This document shows positions 6,120 to 6,713 of a stretch of 6,713 nucleotides of DNA, one piece after another. Numbering within the stretch: the stretch's first letter is position 1; each line of letters opens with the position of its first letter. The position numbers were made by a program, and so were the translations under genes. Source of the DNA: Bacteroidales bacterium (GTDB lineage Bacteria; Bacteroidota; Bacteroidia; Bacteroidales; UBA932); assembly GCA_016281435.1 (NCBI GenBank), contig JAEEIQ010000003.1, forward strand, positions 1 to 6,713, read 5' to 3'. A model generated the notes under the pieces. The model was not told the origin of the DNA. It saw only the letters and a program-made list of their open reading frames with translations, and made no database searches.

Positions 6120-6481
6120 GAAGGAGGGAAAGCGCGAAGACCTGGAAACTGGCCGACGTGGGAGCTTTCTTCAAGAACAGCTTCTCCGCCATCCTGAAGG
6201 GCGAATTCCTGCTGCGGCTCAACGTGGGACGCTATTTCATCCACATAGTCTACACCTTCGTGCTGCTGGCGGTCACCATCTGGATCTCCCTGATGATAGA
6301 CACCACGATGGCCAAGGTGGAGAAGAACAAGAAAGAACTCGAGGAACTCTCCATACAGAATTCCCAGAAGACCTTCGACGTGGTGAAGCTCACCAAGCGC
6401 TCCAGCGTGGAAGAGATGCTGGGCACGATGGGGTCCAAGGTGAAAGAGGCGGAGAAGCCCGCCACAAGACTGGAAAAGTGA
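6116..6481 (+). CDS. ftsL: FtsL-like cell-division protein (Bacteroidota type)
   Basis: A 121-aa single-pass membrane protein between rsmH and ftsI, the place ftsL occupies in Bacteroidota. Residues 1-38 are a basic cytoplasmic tail, about 41-60 a transmembrane segment (FIHIVYTFVLLAVTIWISLM), and about 62-95 a charged helix likely to form the periplasmic coiled coil (KVEKNKKELEELSIQN). FtsL pairs with a FtsB/DivIC-type protein and activates FtsW and FtsI at the septum. Sequence conservation in this family is low, so the call rests on topology, size and gene order. The start overlaps the rsmH stop (ATGA) with a purine-rich GGAGGAGGAAGG run just upstream. The stop overlaps the next ATG by 1 bp. 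The N-terminal cytoplasmic tail is longer than in proteobacterial FtsL. Confidence 0.85.
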   Translation: MRRRESAKTWKLADVGAFFKNSFSAILKGEFLLRLNVGRYFIHIVYTFVLLAVTIWISLMIDTTMAKVEKNKKELEELSIQNSQKTFDVVKLTKRSSVEEMLGTMGSKVKEAEKPATRLEK

Positions 6482-6713
6482 TGGATTTACGGAAGGATAA
6501 CGGCAAGAAGCGAGACAGGATAGGGGTGGTCCTCTATCTTGCATACCTCGTGATGCTGCTGGCTTCGGTGCTCGTGATCGGCAAGATCGCAGGCATCCAG
6601 CTCTTCTGGCGCCAGAACGACAGCATCGTGAAGGTCCTCACCCCGCCCGTCACCAGGAACGTGATAGACCCCGCCCGCGGCAACATCATCGACAGCGAAG
6701 GCCGCCTGCTGGC
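6481..6713 (+). CDS. ftsI: Division penicillin-binding protein FtsI (transpeptidase), N-terminal fragment
   Basis: The first 77 codons of a gene that continues past the right edge. A basic start (MDLRKDNGKKRDR) precedes a transmembrane helix at about 14-37. Then comes the family marker TRNVIDPARGNIIDSEGRLL (58-77), the N-terminal strand seen in class B penicillin-binding proteins just after the membrane anchor. The transpeptidase SxxK, SxN and KTG motifs are beyond the window, so activity cannot be checked. The position after ftsL supports FtsI (PBP3-like) rather than PBP2 of the elongasome. Its ATG shares one base with the ftsL stop (TGATG), and the only upstream purine stretch is a weak GGAAAAG, so translational coupling is likely. 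Confidence 0.92.
   Translation, partial: MDLRKDNGKKRDRIGVVLYLAYLVMLLASVLVIGKIAGIQLFWRQNDSIVKVLTPPVTRNVIDPARGNIIDSEGRLL

Overview
The window looks like a chromosomal segment of a GC-rich member of the Bacteroidota, most likely order Bacteroidales. Four things support this: a SusC/RagA-type N-terminus, a lipoprotein carrying a Bacteroidota surface-export-like signal plus a BACON-like domain, AT-rich intergenic regions with TAnnTTTG promoter -7 elements, and the mraZ-rsmH-ftsL-ftsI order with a Bacteroidota-style FtsL. Genus cannot be fixed from what is visible.

Layout. Positions 1-282 (minus) hold the first 94 codons of a TonB-linked outer-membrane protein that runs off the left edge. A 287-bp AT-rich divergent intergenic region follows, with one plausible promoter for each direction. 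On the plus strand, 570-2354 encodes a carboxyltransferase of the oxaloacetate decarboxylase alpha / pyruvate carboxylase subunit B family. It overlaps by 4 bp (ATGA) a small secreted, probably outer-membrane beta-barrel protein (2351-3013). Only 20 bp beyond that, in convergent orientation, lies a large lipoprotein gene (3034-4524, minus) with an InlB-like repeat, a BACON-like domain and a transglutaminase-like catalytic core. A second divergent region (4525-4739) leads into the start of the division and cell-wall cluster: mraZ (4740-5195), rsmH (5202-6119), an ftsL-like gene (6116-6481) and the first 77 codons of ftsI / penicillin-binding protein (6481 to the right edge). The last three genes are separated by 6 bp or overlap by 1-4 bp, so they should form one transcript.

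Two points stand out. First, four (G/T)TGGAA elements lie at exactly 10-bp spacing just upstream of and overlapping the mraZ promoter; this is the geometry expected of an MraZ operator, so the cell-division operon is probably autoregulated. Second, the carboxyltransferase-like enzyme keeps its metal site and the lysine that is normally carbamylated, but its C-terminal biotinyl-like domain has no biotin-accepting lysine, and the threonine expected in the carboxyltransferase site also appears to be absent. It may therefore use a separate carrier protein or perform different chemistry. The rest of the window is ordinary core and envelope gene content; no RNA genes, mobile elements or CRISPR arrays were seen.
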